64,000 nt of DNA, from NCBI RefSeq assembly GCF_001424125.1, contig NZ_LMQI01000001.1:795692-859691 (forward strand), given 5' to 3'. Shown here in pieces: positions 21,682-29,604 of the stretch (position 1 is its first letter; every line of letters starts with the position of its first letter). A program made the position numbers and the translations under genes. This DNA comes from Cellulomonas sp. Leaf395. Lineage in GTDB: Bacteria > Actinomycetota > Actinomycetes > Actinomycetales > Cellulomonadaceae. The notes beneath the pieces are model-generated. The model was given only the letters and a program-made list of their open reading frames with translations. It was not told the origin of the DNA and did not search any database.

Positions 21682-21760
21682 CACGACCCGTTTGTTGACG
21701 TGAGGTGAGTCCTTCGGGTCGTGCGACCTGTGGGTGAACTTTTCCACGCGCCCTTGCGCG
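21682..21760 (+). promoter_or_regulatory. Structured leader: two inverted repeats upstream of a secreted protein
   Basis: A 9-bp perfect inverted repeat (21682-21690 with 21715-21723) encloses a -35-like TTGACG. It is followed by a small hairpin (21747-21751 with 21756-21760). The next gene starts at 21847 with a GAGGAG site, leaving a leader of about 100-150 nt. It does not match any riboswitch class I know. Confidence 0.4.
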
Positions 21761-21846
21761 GACGCGTCGTGAGGACTAGTTCGTACGAGAGGGGTAGCCG
21801 CCGCGAGGCGCCGCCTCAGCCGCCCCCGCGAGGAGTGGCTGCTGCC

Positions 21847-22590
21847 ATGGCAACAGAGCGAGCACAACAGCGAACGGTGGCTCGTCGGATCGCGCGGTGG
21901 TCGGTGGTGGTGCTCTTGGTCGCCGGACTGGGGCTCATCGCGGCGCCGCCGGCTTCCGCGACCGGGTGGCGGACCCTGGCCTTGAGGGTCCCTGCAGCAG
22001 TCGTCGCAGGCGTCCCGTTCGACGTCACGGTGACGGCCCTCAACGCTGCCGGCCGGCCCGCGACGGCGTATCGCGGCACCGTCCGCTTCGCCACCGACGA
22101 CGTGCTTGTGCGCACGCTGCCGGACGCGTACACCTTCACGCGGGCCGACCGCGGGACACATACCTTCACCGGCTTGACCCTCGTCGGAACAGGACCGCAC
22201 CGACTCATCGCACGCGACGTCAGCCACCGGCTGAACGACGTCGACCGGGTCCTGGTCGAGAACGCGGGTGCCGCGATCGAGGGCCAGGTTCTCTCCGGCT
22301 TCGACCCCGTGGAGGGCGGAATCGTCACCGTGTACGACGCTGTCACCGGCCTCGCGTTGACAACCGGGCCGGCGAACATCGATGGCTACTACTACCGCAT
22401 CGCGGGGCTGCCGGCCGGCGACGTCAAGGTGGGGGCAGTCGTGCCGGGCCCGTACGAGCCGGACTTCGCCAACGACCGGGACACCCTGGCCCAGGCGGAC
22501 GTCTTCACCCTGAGCCCAGGCGGGACGCTGGTGCAGAGCTGGGAACCGGAGACCTTCGGTCCGTATCTGGACGTGCAGCACATCGAGTAG
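21847..22590 (+). CDS. Secreted protein with Ig-like and carboxypeptidase-regulatory-like domains
   Basis: A 247-residue exported protein whose function I do not recognise. A signal peptide (basic RR stretch, hydrophobic core, ASATG cleavage region near residue 37) is followed by an immunoglobulin-like module of the kind found in adhesion and hydrolase accessory proteins (PFDVTVTALNAAGRPATAY, then GTHTFTGLTLVGTG). A second beta-rich module, IEGQVLSGFDPVEGGIVTVYD, looks like a carboxypeptidase regulatory-like domain. The ATG at 21847 is chosen for its GAGGAG site and signal peptide. It lies alone between add and the ALDH operon, with a structured leader. Confidence 0.7.
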   Translation: MATERAQQRTVARRIARWSVVVLLVAGLGLIAAPPASATGWRTLALRVPAAVVAGVPFDVTVTALNAAGRPATAYRGTVRFATDDVLVRTLPDAYTFTRADRGTHTFTGLTLVGTGPHRLIARDVSHRLNDVDRVLVENAGAAIEGQVLSGFDPVEGGIVTVYDAVTGLALTTGPANIDGYYYRIAGLPAGDVKVGAVVPGPYEPDFANDRDTLAQADVFTLSPGGTLVQSWEPETFGPYLDVQHIE

Positions 22591-22680
22591 AGCAGGGTTA
22601 GTCCTCGCTCTCGTCGTCGGAGCGGCTGCGGCCGAGTCTCGGTCGGCGCCGACCTGGTCGTCGAGACCGGGCACACGGAA

Positions 22681-22697
22681 CCCGCGAAGATCGCGGG
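22681..22697 (-). terminator. Short hairpin after the ALDH operon
   Basis: CCCGCGA-AGA-TCGCGGG, 7-bp perfect stem, 20 nt beyond the last ALDH stop on the minus strand; no U-run. Confidence 0.4.
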
Positions 22698-22716
22698 ATG
22701 CTGCGCGTCAGTCCGT

Positions 22717-23577
22717 CTAGATCAGGCCCTTCGTGTGCCAGACGGTCTTGGTCTCCACGAACGCCGTGATGCGGTCCAGCGACGGGGCGGCGGCATCTGG
22801 GCCGTTCTCCGGCGGTAGCACGCGCTTGAGCGTGTCCGCCGCCGCGATCTGCAGGTCGACCCACTCGAGGGCGCCGGCACCCACCAGGTCGAGCGCGTTG
22901 ACGTCCTGGTGACTGGCCAGCCAGGGTGCGATCTCCGCCGGTGAGCCCGTGAGCACGTTGACCACGCCCTTGGGCACGTCGCTCGTCGCGAGCACCTCGG
23001 AGAGGCTGATCGCCGACAGCGGGTGCTTCTCGCTGGCCACCACGACGACCGTGTTGCCGGCGACGAGCGCGGGAGCGACCGCGGAGACCAGCCCGAGGAG
23101 CGAGGAGTCCTGCGGCGCGATGATCGCGACGACGCCCGTCGGCTCCGGGACCGAGATGTTGAAGTACGGCCCGGAGACGGGGTTGGCGTTGCCGGCGACC
23201 TGGGCGTACTTGTCGGTCCAGCCCGCGTACCAGACCCAGCGGTCGATGGCGGTGTCCACCTGCGCGTTCGCGACCGCGGTGGTCACGCCCTCGGCGTCGA
23301 CGATCTCGGCGACGAACTGCGCCCGGCGCCCTTCGAGCAGCTCGGCGATCCGGTAGAGCACCTGCCCCCGGTTGTACGCGGTGGCACCCGACCAGCCGCC
23401 GACCGCGCCGCGTGCGGCGACGACCGCGTCGCGGGCGTCCTTGCGGGACGCCTTGGCGGCGTTGGCGAGGAACGCGCCCTTGGCGCTGACGACCTCGTAG
23501 GTGCGACCCGACTCGCTGCGCGGGAACGCCCCGCCGATGTACAGCTTGTAGGTCTTGGGGACGGCGAGGCGGGTCAC
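22717..23577 (-). CDS. Half-length aldehyde dehydrogenase homologue without catalytic Cys
   Basis: A 286-residue protein that matches only the NAD-binding half of the aldehyde dehydrogenase fold. The lead (KLYIGGAFPRSESGRTYEV) and the NAD-site block (VVAIIAPQDSSLLGLVSAVAPALVAGNTVVVV) are present. The catalytic domain with its Cys and the LELGGK glutamate segment are missing, and the protein ends in an actinobacterial-style ETKTVWH tail. Its GTG overlaps the stop of the full-length ALDH by 4 bp (GTGA). This looks like a non-catalytic partner, comparable to the second domain of ALDH16 enzymes, rather than a broken gene. Confidence 0.85.
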   Translation of the reverse strand: MTRLAVPKTYKLYIGGAFPRSESGRTYEVVSAKGAFLANAAKASRKDARDAVVAARGAVGGWSGATAYNRGQVLYRIAELLEGRRAQFVAEIVDAEGVTTAVANAQVDTAIDRWVWYAGWTDKYAQVAGNANPVSGPYFNISVPEPTGVVAIIAPQDSSLLGLVSAVAPALVAGNTVVVVASEKHPLSAISLSEVLATSDVPKGVVNVLTGSPAEIAPWLASHQDVNALDLVGAGALEWVDLQIAAADTLKRVLPPENGPDAAAPSLDRITAFVETKTVWHTKGLI

Positions 23578-25073
23578 TTGGCGGCTCCCTTGGTGACGGT
23601 CTTGCGCGCGGGTGCGACGGCCGGCACAGCGGCCGGTGCGGCGGTCTTCAGGTACGCGGCGATGCCGTGGCGGCCACCCTCGCGGCCGTAGCCGGACTCC
23701 TTGTAGCCGCCGAACGGGCTCGACGGGTCGAACCGGTTGAAGGTGTTGGCCCAGACGACGCCGGCCCGGAGCTTGTCGGCGACGGCCAGGATGCGGCTGC
23801 CCTTGTCGGTCCAGATCCCCGCGGACAGGCCGTAGGGCGTGTTGTTGGCCTTGGCGACGGCCTCCGCGGGCGTGCGGAACGTGAGCACGCTCAGGACCGG
23901 CCCGAAGATCTCCTCGCGGGCGATCCGGTGGCTGGTGGACACGTTGGTGAAGATCGTCGGCGCGAACCAGAAGCCGTTCTCGGGGATGGTGCATGCGGCG
24001 GTCCACCGCTGCGCGCCCTCCGCCTCACCGACGTCGCTCAACGTCCGGATGCGCTCGAGCTGCTCGGCGCTGTTGATGGCGCCGATGTCGGTGTTCTTGT
24101 CCAGGGGGTCGCCCAGGCGCAGCGTCGACAGGCGCGTCTTGAGCCGGTCGATGACCTCGTCGTGGATCGACTCCTGGACCAGCAGGCGGCTGCCCGCGCA
24201 GCAGACGTGGCCCTGGTTGAAGAAGATGCCGTTGACGATGCCCTCGATGGCCTGGTCGATGGGGGCGTCGTCGAACACGATGTTCGCCGCCTTGCCGCCC
24301 AGCTCGAGCGTGAGCTTCTTGTTCGTCCCGGCGACCGACCTGGCGATCTCGCGGCCGACCGACGTCGAGCCGGTGAACGCCACCTTGTCGACGTCGCCGT
24401 GGCCGACGAGCGCGGCACCCGTCTCGCCCGCGCCGGTGATGATGTTGACGACGCCCGGGGGCAGGTCGGCCTGCTGCACGATCTCCGCGAACAGCAGCGC
24501 GGTCAGCGACGTGGTCTCCGCCGGCTTGAGCACCACGGTGTTGCCGGCGGCGAGGGCGGGGGCGATCTTCCACGCCAGCATGAGCAGCGGGAAGTTCCAC
24601 GGGATCACCTGCGCGGCGACGCCCAGGGGAGCGGGCGCGGCGCCGAGGCCGACGTGGTCCAGCTTGTCCGCCCAGCCCGCGTAGTAGAAGAACCAGGCCG
24701 CCACCAGCGGGACGTCGACGTCGCGGCTCTCCTTGATGGGCTTGCCGTTGTCGAGGCTCTCGGCCACGGCGAGCTCGCGGCTGCGCTCCTGGACCAGGCG
24801 CGCGATGCGGAACAGGTACTTGCCGCGGTCGGCGCCCGACATGCGCGACCAGGTGCGGTCGTAGGCCCGACGGGCGGCGGCCACGGCCGCGTCGACGTCG
24901 GCCGCGTCGGCGTGCGCGATGGTGGCGATGTGCTTCTCGGTGGCGGGCGAGACGGAGGCGAACGGCGTGCCGTGGCCCTCCCGGAACTCGCCGTCGATGA
25001 ACAGGCCGTAGTCGCTGCGCAGGTTCAGGATCGCCTGCGACTCGGGCGCGGGGGCGTACTCGAGGAATGACAT
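23574..25073 (-). CDS. Aldehyde dehydrogenase, NAD-dependent
   Basis: Full-length ALDH of 499 residues. The general-base Glu lies in LTLELGGKAANIVF and the nucleophile in QGHVCCAGSRLL, near residue 288. The cofactor-site Asn lies in VIPWNFPLLMLAWKIAPAL. Beside deoC it most likely oxidises acetaldehyde released from deoxyribose-5-phosphate. An Ala/Pro/Lys C-terminal extension leads straight into the overlapping half-ALDH gene. It begins 10 bp after deoC with a GAAGGG site. The substrate assignment is inferred from context only. Confidence 0.92.
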   Translation of the reverse strand: MSFLEYAPAPESQAILNLRSDYGLFIDGEFREGHGTPFASVSPATEKHIATIAHADAADVDAAVAAARRAYDRTWSRMSGADRGKYLFRIARLVQERSRELAVAESLDNGKPIKESRDVDVPLVAAWFFYYAGWADKLDHVGLGAAPAPLGVAAQVIPWNFPLLMLAWKIAPALAAGNTVVLKPAETTSLTALLFAEIVQQADLPPGVVNIITGAGETGAALVGHGDVDKVAFTGSTSVGREIARSVAGTNKKLTLELGGKAANIVFDDAPIDQAIEGIVNGIFFNQGHVCCAGSRLLVQESIHDEVIDRLKTRLSTLRLGDPLDKNTDIGAINSAEQLERIRTLSDVGEAEGAQRWTAACTIPENGFWFAPTIFTNVSTSHRIAREEIFGPVLSVLTFRTPAEAVAKANNTPYGLSAGIWTDKGSRILAVADKLRAGVVWANTFNRFDPSSPFGGYKESGYGREGGRHGIAAYLKTAAPAAVPAVAPARKTVTKGAAK

Positions 25074-25083
25074 CTGGGGCCCT

Positions 25084-26088
25084 TCAGTCGATCGTCACGT
25101 AGTCGGGGCCGGCGTAGTGCCCGGTCGTCATCTTCTGGCGCTGCAGCAGCACGTCGTTGAGCAGGCTCGAGGCGCCGAACCGGAAGAGATGCGGTGTCAG
25201 CCACTCCTCACCGACCGTCTCCGCGACCGTCACCAGGTACTTGATCGCGTCCTTCGAGGCGCGGATGCCACCGGCCGGCTTGACCCCGACCTTCTCGCCG
25301 CTGAGGCGGTGCCAGTCGCGCACGACCTCCAGCATCAGCAGCGTGACGGGGAGCGTCGCGGCGGGGGCGACCTTGCCGGTCGACGTCTTGATGAAGTCGC
25401 CGCCGGCCAGGATGCCCAGCCACGAGGCGCGGCGGACGTTGTCGTAGGTGTTCAGCTCACCCGTCTCGAGGATGACCTTCAGGTGGGCGTACGTGCCGTC
25501 CGCGCGGCGGCAGGCCTCCTTGACGGCGACGATCTCGTCGTAGACCTGGCCGTACCGGCCGGACAGGAACGCGCCGCGGTCGATCACCATGTCGATCTCG
25601 TCGGCACCCGCGGCGACGGCGTCGGCCGTGTCCTCGAGCTTGATGGACCGCGAGGCGCGGCCGCTGGGGAACGCGGTCGCGACCGCAGCGACGGCGACCT
25701 TGCCCTGGTCCGGGTCGCCGTGGGCCGTGCCCAGCGCCTGCACGGCGTAGGGCACCATGTCGCCGTAGACGCACACGGCCGCGACGCGCGGGCAGGAAGG
25801 ATCCGCAGCGTCGGGCGTGACCGCCTTCGCGACGAGCGAGCGCACCTTGCCGGGTGTGTCCGCGCCCTCGAGGGTGGTCAGGTCGATGAGGCCGATGATG
25901 CGGTCCAGCGCCCAGGCCTTCGAGGTGGTCTTGATCGAGCGCGTGCCGAGCCCGGCCGCCCGCTGTTCGAGCCCGACGGCGTCGACCCCGGGGATGCCGT
26001 GCAGGTAACGACGCAGGTTGGCGTCGTTCGCCTCGCCGCCCAGGAGCGCGATGGCGCGCTCCCCGGGGACGATCTGGGTGCCTGTCAT
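25084..26088 (-). CDS. deoC: Deoxyribose-phosphate aldolase
   Basis: Splits 2-deoxyribose-5-phosphate into glyceraldehyde-3-phosphate and acetaldehyde. The 334-residue protein is of the longer class. The Schiff-base Lys lies in GGDFIKTSTGK, about residue 231, the second active-site Lys in VGVKPAGGIR, and the proton-relay Asp in ADEIDMVIDRGAF. The ATG at 26088 overlaps the stop of the SorC-type regulator (ATGA), so the regulator and enzyme genes are one operon. The upstream extension of this frame is a shadow of the regulator gene. Confidence 0.95.
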   Translation of the reverse strand: MTGTQIVPGERAIALLGGEANDANLRRYLHGIPGVDAVGLEQRAAGLGTRSIKTTSKAWALDRIIGLIDLTTLEGADTPGKVRSLVAKAVTPDAADPSCPRVAAVCVYGDMVPYAVQALGTAHGDPDQGKVAVAAVATAFPSGRASRSIKLEDTADAVAAGADEIDMVIDRGAFLSGRYGQVYDEIVAVKEACRRADGTYAHLKVILETGELNTYDNVRRASWLGILAGGDFIKTSTGKVAPAATLPVTLLMLEVVRDWHRLSGEKVGVKPAGGIRASKDAIKYLVTVAETVGEEWLTPHLFRFGASSLLNDVLLQRQKMTTGHYAGPDYVTID

Positions 26089-27062
26089 GCGTGATCCTCG
26101 CTGTCTTGGACGGTGGGGTGGTTCTCGATGAGGTGCAGTGCCGTCTCCTCGTCCGTCACGAGCACGGTGCACAGACCGCTGCCGACGACGGCTCGTGCGA
26201 CGGCGTGCTTGGCCGCCCCGGCGATGACGGCGATGCTGAGCTGGGCCGCGCGCAGGCTCTCCAGCGGGAGGCCGATGGTCCGCTCGTCGAGCCGTGGGTC
26301 GACGATGGCACCGTTGCTGTTCACGTACCGACCCACGACGTCGCCCACCGCGCCCCGGCGGACAAGCTCCGAGACGTCGTCGGGGGTGAGGTACCCGCTG
26401 TCGACCAGCACCGAGGTCGCGTCGGCCGTCCCGGCGCTGAACAGGTAGGCGTCGGCGCCGGACGCCAGGTCGAGCACGGCGGCGACGGCGCGGTCGGACT
26501 CGATGGCGCGCTTGGTCTCCAGCCGTTCGAGGATCGCCGGGCTCGGCAGCAGCGTGGCGTGCCCGCCGGCCTTCTGCGCGATGGTGACCGCGGTGGAGGC
26601 CGCCGTGCCGGCCCGTCGGTTGAGGCTCACACCGCCGTTGATCTGCACGACGTCGACGCCGCTCGCCCAGCCGTCCTCGAGGTGGCGGGAGACGTCGTCC
26701 AGCGTGCGCCCCCAGCTGATCCCCAGGGTGCGGGGGACGGGACGCAGCGTCGCGAGGTAGTCGGCGGCGGCCTGCGCAGTTCGGGACTGGAGCTCTTCCT
26801 GGTCGTCGACGCCCGATGTGGACACGACGATCGCGTCGGCCAGGCCGCAGGTCTCGCGCAGGCGTCGCTCGACGGGCAGCCGACGCGCGCGGGGATGGAC
26901 GATCTCGATGCGGATGAAGCCGCTGGCCTTGGCCTGCGCCAGCAGCCGCCCGACCTTCCAGCGGGTGAGCGCGAGGATCGACCCGATCTCGTCCTGGGTC
27001 TTGTCCTCCTCGTAGTACAGCTCGGCGGCGCGGATGGACAGCAGCTCGTCCGACTCGATCAT
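26085..27062 (-). CDS. SorC/DeoR-type transcriptional regulator of the deo operon
   Basis: A 325-residue SorC-family regulator. Its N-terminal helix-turn-helix (AAELYYEEDKTQDEIGSILALTRWKVGRLLAQA) is followed by a sugar-phosphate-binding domain resembling glucosamine-phosphate isomerase (LGISWGRTLDDVSRHL, DVVQINGGVS). It is expected to repress the deoC-ALDH genes and release them on binding a deoxyribose phosphate, the known logic for DeoR of Bacillus. The ATG at 27062 has GGGAGG 8 nt upstream and a full promoter; a 14-bp palindrome lies further upstream. Confidence 0.9.
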   Translation of the reverse strand: MIESDELLSIRAAELYYEEDKTQDEIGSILALTRWKVGRLLAQAKASGFIRIEIVHPRARRLPVERRLRETCGLADAIVVSTSGVDDQEELQSRTAQAAADYLATLRPVPRTLGISWGRTLDDVSRHLEDGWASGVDVVQINGGVSLNRRAGTAASTAVTIAQKAGGHATLLPSPAILERLETKRAIESDRAVAAVLDLASGADAYLFSAGTADATSVLVDSGYLTPDDVSELVRRGAVGDVVGRYVNSNGAIVDPRLDERTIGLPLESLRAAQLSIAVIAGAAKHAVARAVVGSGLCTVLVTDEETALHLIENHPTVQDSEDHA

Positions 27063-27082
27063 GCGGTTCCTCCCGTCGTTCC

Positions 27083-27111
27083 ACAGTAGGCACCGTCCCG
27101 GCGCACCGCAA
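27083..27111 (-). promoter_or_regulatory. Promoter of the sorC-deoC-ALDH operon
   Basis: Minus strand: -35 TTGCGG (27106-27111), a 17-bp spacer, and -10 TACTGT (27083-27088), about 20 nt before the regulator start. This is one of the few classical promoters with a leader in the window. Confidence 0.65.
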
Positions 27112-27127
27112 CACTCGTAGCGTTCTT

Positions 27128-27141
27128 TGCTCATATGAGCA
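27128..27141. promoter_or_regulatory. 14-bp palindromic operator candidate TGCTCATATGAGCA
   Basis: A perfect palindrome 16 bp upstream of the -35 of the regulator operon, in the divergent region shared with the CBM2 protein gene. It is a good candidate site for the adjacent SorC-type regulator, possibly controlling both directions. Confidence 0.55.
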
Positions 27142-27285
27142 CGCGCAGTCCGGGAGGCTCGCACGTCACCCGATCGCTGATCGTGCCCGTAATTGACTCG
27201 ATGAAGGCGGTCGGCGACAGTGGGGCAGCCATCCGGCGGAGCCGGAGCGCGCACCATGCGAGAGGCAGGCGAGGGGACAGCACGG

Positions 27286-29604
27286 ATGGCACGGTGGGGA
27301 CGCGGCGCGGTCGCCGCCGGCGTCGTCCTCGGGTTCCTCGTCGCCGGGCTCGGTGCGGGTGCGGCGGTGCGGAACCTTCAGGCCGCCAAGACCGTGGTGG
27401 TGCCCGCCGCGTGGGAGCAGGCCTGGCAGGACGCCCACGTGCGCGAGGGGCAGGACGTGGTGCTGGCCTGGGGTGACCGGGCCGGTGCCGACCCCACGCA
27501 CGCACCCGCCGAGGTGCGCTTCGATGCCGACCGCGCCGTCGCCCAGCTCGACGCCCTGTACGCGCTCGACGTTCACGACCTGGACGTGGTCGACGAGGAC
27601 GGCGCGATCGCCCGGCACAAGATCGTGGTCGTCGTCGACGGGACCTGGTCGCAGGGCGTCGGAGCGCCCGAGAGCGTCGTCGTCGTGCCCCAGAGCGGCG
27701 GGGTGTCGCCGTCCGAGCGCGGGGCCACCGGCTCCGTCGTCGACGGGGTCGGGGTGCTGCGCGTGGACGTCCCGGCGCTGACCGCCCGCGGCCACGAGTC
27801 CGCGTCCGCGCCGACGACCGAGGAGACCGCCCTCGTCGGCGGCTCCGAGTTCGACCCGTCGTGGGAGCTGGCGCGCGGCTTCGCCGAGGTCGTGCAGGGC
27901 TTCGCCGTCGTCGACGAACGCGGCGGGTTCGCCTCGGACGACGCTGCGACGTTCTGGGCCGCCAGCGCCGCGTACCTGGCCACCGTGGCCGCACCCGGGG
28001 GGATCGGGAACCCCGCGGACCTGGTCCGCAGCCCGCAGCTGCACTGGGCGAGCCCGCGCCTGGGCGACGGCAGCTGGCTGCTGCTGCAGTACCTGGCCGA
28101 GCGCGACGGCGAGCAGCTGCTCGGGCGCATGTGGCGGGAGGCGCAGGTCGGCGAGGACCCGCTCACCACGTACAAGCGTCTGACCGGCCTCAGCCAGGCG
28201 GACCTGAACCGCCGCGTCGCCGAGTACGCCCTGCGCACGGTGACGTGGGACTTCATGGACCGCAGCGCGATCGCCGCCGGTGTGGACCGGCTCGACGCGG
28301 TCCTGCTCGCGGACCGGACCACCCCTGTCGAGGCCGTCGAGGGAGACCCGGGCCACTACCGCGTGCTCGACGCGTTCGCCCCGTCCGACTACGGCTTCAC
28401 GATCGTGCGGCTCCAGCCGGACCCCGGGGTGCGGGACATCCACGTGCGGGTGCGCGGCCACGACGCCGCGGCCGACGCGGGCCTGAGCTTCGGGTTCGTC
28501 GCGATGCACGGGGCTGTCCCGCGCTACAGCCCCGTGACCGAGAGCATCGACGAGCAGGTCCAGCTCACGCTGCGCACGGGTGAGGACGAGGCGTTCCTGG
28601 TGGTCGTCGGCACCCCCACCGTCCACCACCGGCACGCCGCCGGCGACGGTTTCGGCGAGGTCGACCGCTACCCGTACGAGTTCCGGGTCGCGGGTGCGAC
28701 CGTCGCCGACGACAGCGTCGACCCGACCGAGCTGGGCGGTCATCGGCACGCCAACGGCGGCGGGTTCGTGGACGACGCCGCGACGGTCGACGCCACCGCC
28801 TACGTGGGCCCCGACGCCGTGGTCCGGGGGGACGCCCGGGTCCTCGGCGGTGCGCGCATCGAAGGCCGGGCGTGGATCGAGGCGGGGGCGGTCGTCGAGA
28901 GCGGGGCGATCGTGCGCGACGTCGCCATCGTCCGGTCGGGGGCGCGCCTGAGCGGGACCACGCTGGTGGCAGGGGACGCCGTCGTCGACTTCACGTGCGC
29001 GGCAGGCAGCTACACGACGTTCGACCCGGCACGGTCCTGCGACGGCCGTCCGGCCCGGGGGGACGTCAACACGGTCCTCACCCCGTTCGCCGCAGCGGAC
29101 CTGCTGCTCACGAACGTGCCCGTGCCCACCGCCGCCCCGACGCCCGAACCGTCGGCCACCACGCAGCCCCCGGTCCCGACACCGACCCCGACGCCGAGCG
29201 CGGCGCCCGAGCCCGCGCCGACCACCACCCCCGAAGAGGTCCCCACCCAGGGCGGCGTCGAGCCACCGGAGCCGATTCCGGCGAGCGCGTGCTCCGCCGC
29301 GTACACGGTGGTCAACCACTGGTCGTCGGACGGGCAGAACTGGTTTCAGGCAGAGGTGGTCGTCACGCCGGGTGGCTCCGGGGTCGACGGGTGGTCCGTC
29401 TCGTGGGCGCTGCCGCCCGGGGTCCAGATCTCGGCCGTTTGGAACGCGCGGCTGGGGACCAGCGGCTCGACCGCGACCGCCGAGAACATGAGCTACAACG
29501 GCAGCCTGCGCGACGGCGTCACCGCGACGTTCGGCTTCCACGGGACCGGGCCGGGAGACGCGGGCGTGCAGGTCCCGCAGGTCAGCTGCAGCCGGACCCG
29601 CTAG
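27286..29604 (+). CDS. Secreted multidomain protein: DUF6055-like, hexapeptide-repeat and CBM2 modules
   Basis: A 772-residue exported protein. A hydrophobic signal/anchor (AAGVVLGFLVAGLGAGAAV) is followed by about 460 residues that resemble the DUF6055 (Svx/AvrXca-like) group. The place where a metallopeptidase HExxH would be expected reads WELARGFAEVVQGF, near residue 193. Next come hexapeptide repeats (about 498-570; VGPDAVVRGDARVLGGARI), suggesting a left-handed beta-helix. A Pro/Thr linker (608-663) and a C-terminal CBM2 (about 670-772) follow, with flanking cysteines and NHWSSDGQNWFQAEV, GWSVSWALP and AVWNARL tryptophans. The ATG at 27286 is chosen for GAGGGG upstream; ATGs at 27256 and 27220 are alternatives. 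It shares a CTAG stop tetranucleotide with the convergent mutase gene. Confidence 0.8.
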   Translation: MARWGRGAVAAGVVLGFLVAGLGAGAAVRNLQAAKTVVVPAAWEQAWQDAHVREGQDVVLAWGDRAGADPTHAPAEVRFDADRAVAQLDALYALDVHDLDVVDEDGAIARHKIVVVVDGTWSQGVGAPESVVVVPQSGGVSPSERGATGSVVDGVGVLRVDVPALTARGHESASAPTTEETALVGGSEFDPSWELARGFAEVVQGFAVVDERGGFASDDAATFWAASAAYLATVAAPGGIGNPADLVRSPQLHWASPRLGDGSWLLLQYLAERDGEQLLGRMWREAQVGEDPLTTYKRLTGLSQADLNRRVAEYALRTVTWDFMDRSAIAAGVDRLDAVLLADRTTPVEAVEGDPGHYRVLDAFAPSDYGFTIVRLQPDPGVRDIHVRVRGHDAAADAGLSFGFVAMHGAVPRYSPVTESIDEQVQLTLRTGEDEAFLVVVGTPTVHHRHAAGDGFGEVDRYPYEFRVAGATVADDSVDPTELGGHRHANGGGFVDDAATVDATAYVGPDAVVRGDARVLGGARIEGRAWIEAGAVVESGAIVRDVAIVRSGARLSGTTLVAGDAVVDFTCAAGSYTTFDPARSCDGRPARGDVNTVLTPFAAADLLLTNVPVPTAAPTPEPSATTQPPVPTPTPTPSAAPEPAPTTTPEEVPTQGGVEPPEPIPASACSAAYTVVNHWSSDGQNWFQAEVVVTPGGSGVDGWSVSWALPPGVQISAVWNARLGTSGSTATAENMSYNGSLRDGVTATFGFHGTGPGDAGVQVPQVSCSRTR

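Noticed and set aside
21774-21796. A string resembling the sarcin-ricin loop of 23S rRNA (TTCGTACGAGAGG).
   Set aside because: Only about a dozen bases agree and nothing around it matches rRNA; chance similarity.
22717-23577. Treating the half-length ALDH as a pseudogene.
   Set aside because: It has an intact start overlapping the previous gene, a conserved-looking C-terminal tail and no internal stops or frameshift.
27135-27476. Plus-strand open frame across the deo regulator promoter.
   Set aside because: Arg/Gly-rich reading that overlaps the promoter and runs out of frame into the CBM2 protein gene; no ribosome site.
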